Below, in pieces: positions 63,118 to 64,000 of a DNA stretch of 64,000 nt. Position 1 is the first letter of the stretch, and every line of letters begins with the position of its first letter. Under the pieces are notes generated by a model. That model had not been told where the DNA came from. It made no database searches and was given only the letters and a program-made list of their open reading frames with translations. The DNA lies in contig PAAX01000010.1 of assembly GCA_002698995.1 (NCBI GenBank), positions 186,001-250,000 of the forward strand. Reading direction: 5' to 3'. The DNA comes from Ignavibacteriota bacterium (GTDB taxonomy: Bacteria; Bacteroidota; Ignavibacteria; Ignavibacteriales; Melioribacteraceae). The translations under genes were made by a program, and so were the position numbers.

Positions 63118-64000
63118 TTAAAGGTAAGCAAGTCTAAGTTTTTCTTTACCAAGCGAGCTTACAAGACTTATTTCATCATACTCAAGTGGTTTTTCCGATT
63201 CACCGAAGAAGTCTTTATTTGTTCTATCTTTCTGAGTTATTGATGCCGCTTTTGCTGCAGATAGGACTGAAAGTTTTTTCACAATTATATTATTTCCTTC
63301 TTCCGCATCAACTATTCCTTCAATTAAATATGGTCCCATTGAAACTGTAAGCTCAGCATATTTTTCATAAGCATCGGGAAAAATAACTGCTTCAAATGTA
63401 CCGGTAAGGTCTTCAAGAGAAAGAAATTTCATAACCTTCCCTTTACTTGTTACAACTCTTTTAGCTGCCATATACCATCCGGTCATCTTCACTCTTTTGT
63501 TATGATATTTTTCTATATCTGCGGCTTTAATAATACTTGGGTGATTCGTCTCAGCAAAAAAGTTAAGCGGATGGGCAGAAACCATATAACCAAAAATTTC
63601 AAACTCGTGTGTGCAAGCTTCTTCAATAGTAAAATTTGTAGTGGTAATTAAATCTTTTTCTAAATGAGTTGTGGTTCCGGCAAAGAGATTAAAATTATCC
63701 CCTTCCAAAAAATCTCTGTTATAGAAATAGAGATCAAGCAGACGAAGAAGCGTAGGGCGTGTCTGTTTGAATATATCCATAGCACCGCATTTTATAAGAA
63801 GTTCTGTCTGCTCAAAAGTAAGATGAGTACGGGAAAGAAATTCCGACAAAGAAAAAAAATCTCCTCTTCTTTTTCTATCCTCAATAATTATATCGGCACT
63901 TTTTTTATTAAAATTTTTGATGGCAATAAATCCGATTCTAATCTCATTTCCTATTCCGATGTAATTATATTCGCTTTTGTTTACACACGGAAGAAGAATT
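63118..64000 (-). CDS. dnaE: DNA polymerase III alpha subunit, C-terminal part
   Basis: The frame is open from the window edge (5' part missing) to the stop at 63118. The beginning reads LLPCVNKSEYNYIGIGNEIR, IGFIAIKNFNKKSADIIIED and FLSRTHLTFEQTELLIKCGAMD, the HhH/thumb-adjacent region of DnaE. An internal in-frame TTG is not the true start. The later FEIFGYMVSAHPLNFF and the C-terminal OB-fold (GKVMKFLSLEDLTGTFEAVI, FPDAYEKY) are DnaE hallmarks. It is the replicative polymerase catalytic subunit, though a DnaE2-type paralogue cannot be excluded. Nothing is seen between its stop and the kinase at 62966. Confidence 0.88.
   Translation of the reverse strand, partial: ILLPCVNKSEYNYIGIGNEIRIGFIAIKNFNKKSADIIIEDRKRRGDFFSLSEFLSRTHLTFEQTELLIKCGAMDIFKQTRPTLLRLLDLYFYNRDFLEGDNFNLFAGTTTHLEKDLITTTNFTIEEACTHEFEIFGYMVSAHPLNFFAETNHPSIIKAADIEKYHNKRVKMTGWYMAAKRVVTSKGKVMKFLSLEDLTGTFEAVIFPDAYEKYAELTVSMGPYLIEGIVDAEEGNNIIVKKLSVLSAAKAASITQKDRTNKDFFGESEKPLEYDEISLVSSLGKEKLRLAYL

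Noticed and set aside
63118-63849. A separate 243-residue gene starting at 63849
   Set aside because: The frame is open without a stop to the window edge and reads as continuous DnaE sequence; the apparent start is an internal TTG.

Overview
The window is an AT-rich chromosomal segment of a Gram-negative bacterium, most likely an Ignavibacteria-type member of the Bacteroidota/Chlorobiota group. This is inferred from secreted proteins ending in the YPNPFNP-type type IX secretion (T9SS) sorting domain (genes at 123 and 55361, plus a decayed copy near 6.8 kb), many lipoproteins, a DUF6261-type protein, unusual short-leader pilins and the overall codon style. No rRNA or species marker is present, so this stays an inference.

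Layout. 0-5.6 kb: a T9SS-exported repeat protein and a lipoprotein, a patatin-like phospholipase, acetyl-CoA synthetase and a GNAT acetyltransferase. 5.8-7.2 kb: an intact tRNA-Ser(GCU), preceded by a duplicated 5' half of the same tRNA gene that leads into a small GIY-YIG nuclease gene, then decayed sequence and interspersed repeats. 7.2-11.9 kb: a PAS-type sigma54 activator with a NifX-like partner, and a divergent group of small genes (UPF0316 membrane protein, Rnk-like GreA-family protein, a degenerate FolE2-like protein) behind a candidate sigma54 promoter. 11.9-14.9 kb: formate-tetrahydrofolate ligase and diaminopropionate ammonia-lyase. 14.9-22 kb: a repeat-dense accessory island with a helicase-less type ISP/IIG restriction-methylation enzyme, a two-TM protein, a DUF6261-type gene, a 41-bp tandem array, palindromes, a duplicated composite repeat and a miniature inverted-repeat element. 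22-29.8 kb: etfB-etfA-acyl-CoA dehydrogenase and several single metabolic genes. 29.8-33.6 kb: pseudogenes, a conserved 607-residue protein resembling nitronate-monooxygenase TIM barrels, and a decayed integrase beside tRNA-Lys.

33.6-49.9 kb is the coherent core. A minus-strand type IV pilus/type II secretion-like run (two pilins, PilC, PilB, PilT, PilM-N fusion, PilO-P-like fusion, short secretin) continues with spacings of a few bases into a response regulator, a hybrid histidine kinase and a REC-HisKA protein without an ATPase domain. A second two-component group (sigma54 regulator plus kinase-REC) lies beside it. A candidate sigma54 promoter precedes the first pilin. 50.3-64 kb: a second copy of the miniature element, aspS, pdxB, a methyltransferase, a sugar nucleotidyltransferase, a large T9SS-exported NlpC/P60-like protein, two further sensor kinases and the 3' part of dnaE.

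Strongest candidates for something undescribed: the tRNA-Ser 5'-half duplication carrying a GIY-YIG gene, the catalytically stripped FolE2-like protein, and the pilus operon with fused alignment subunits, non-canonical pilins and a built-in phosphorelay.
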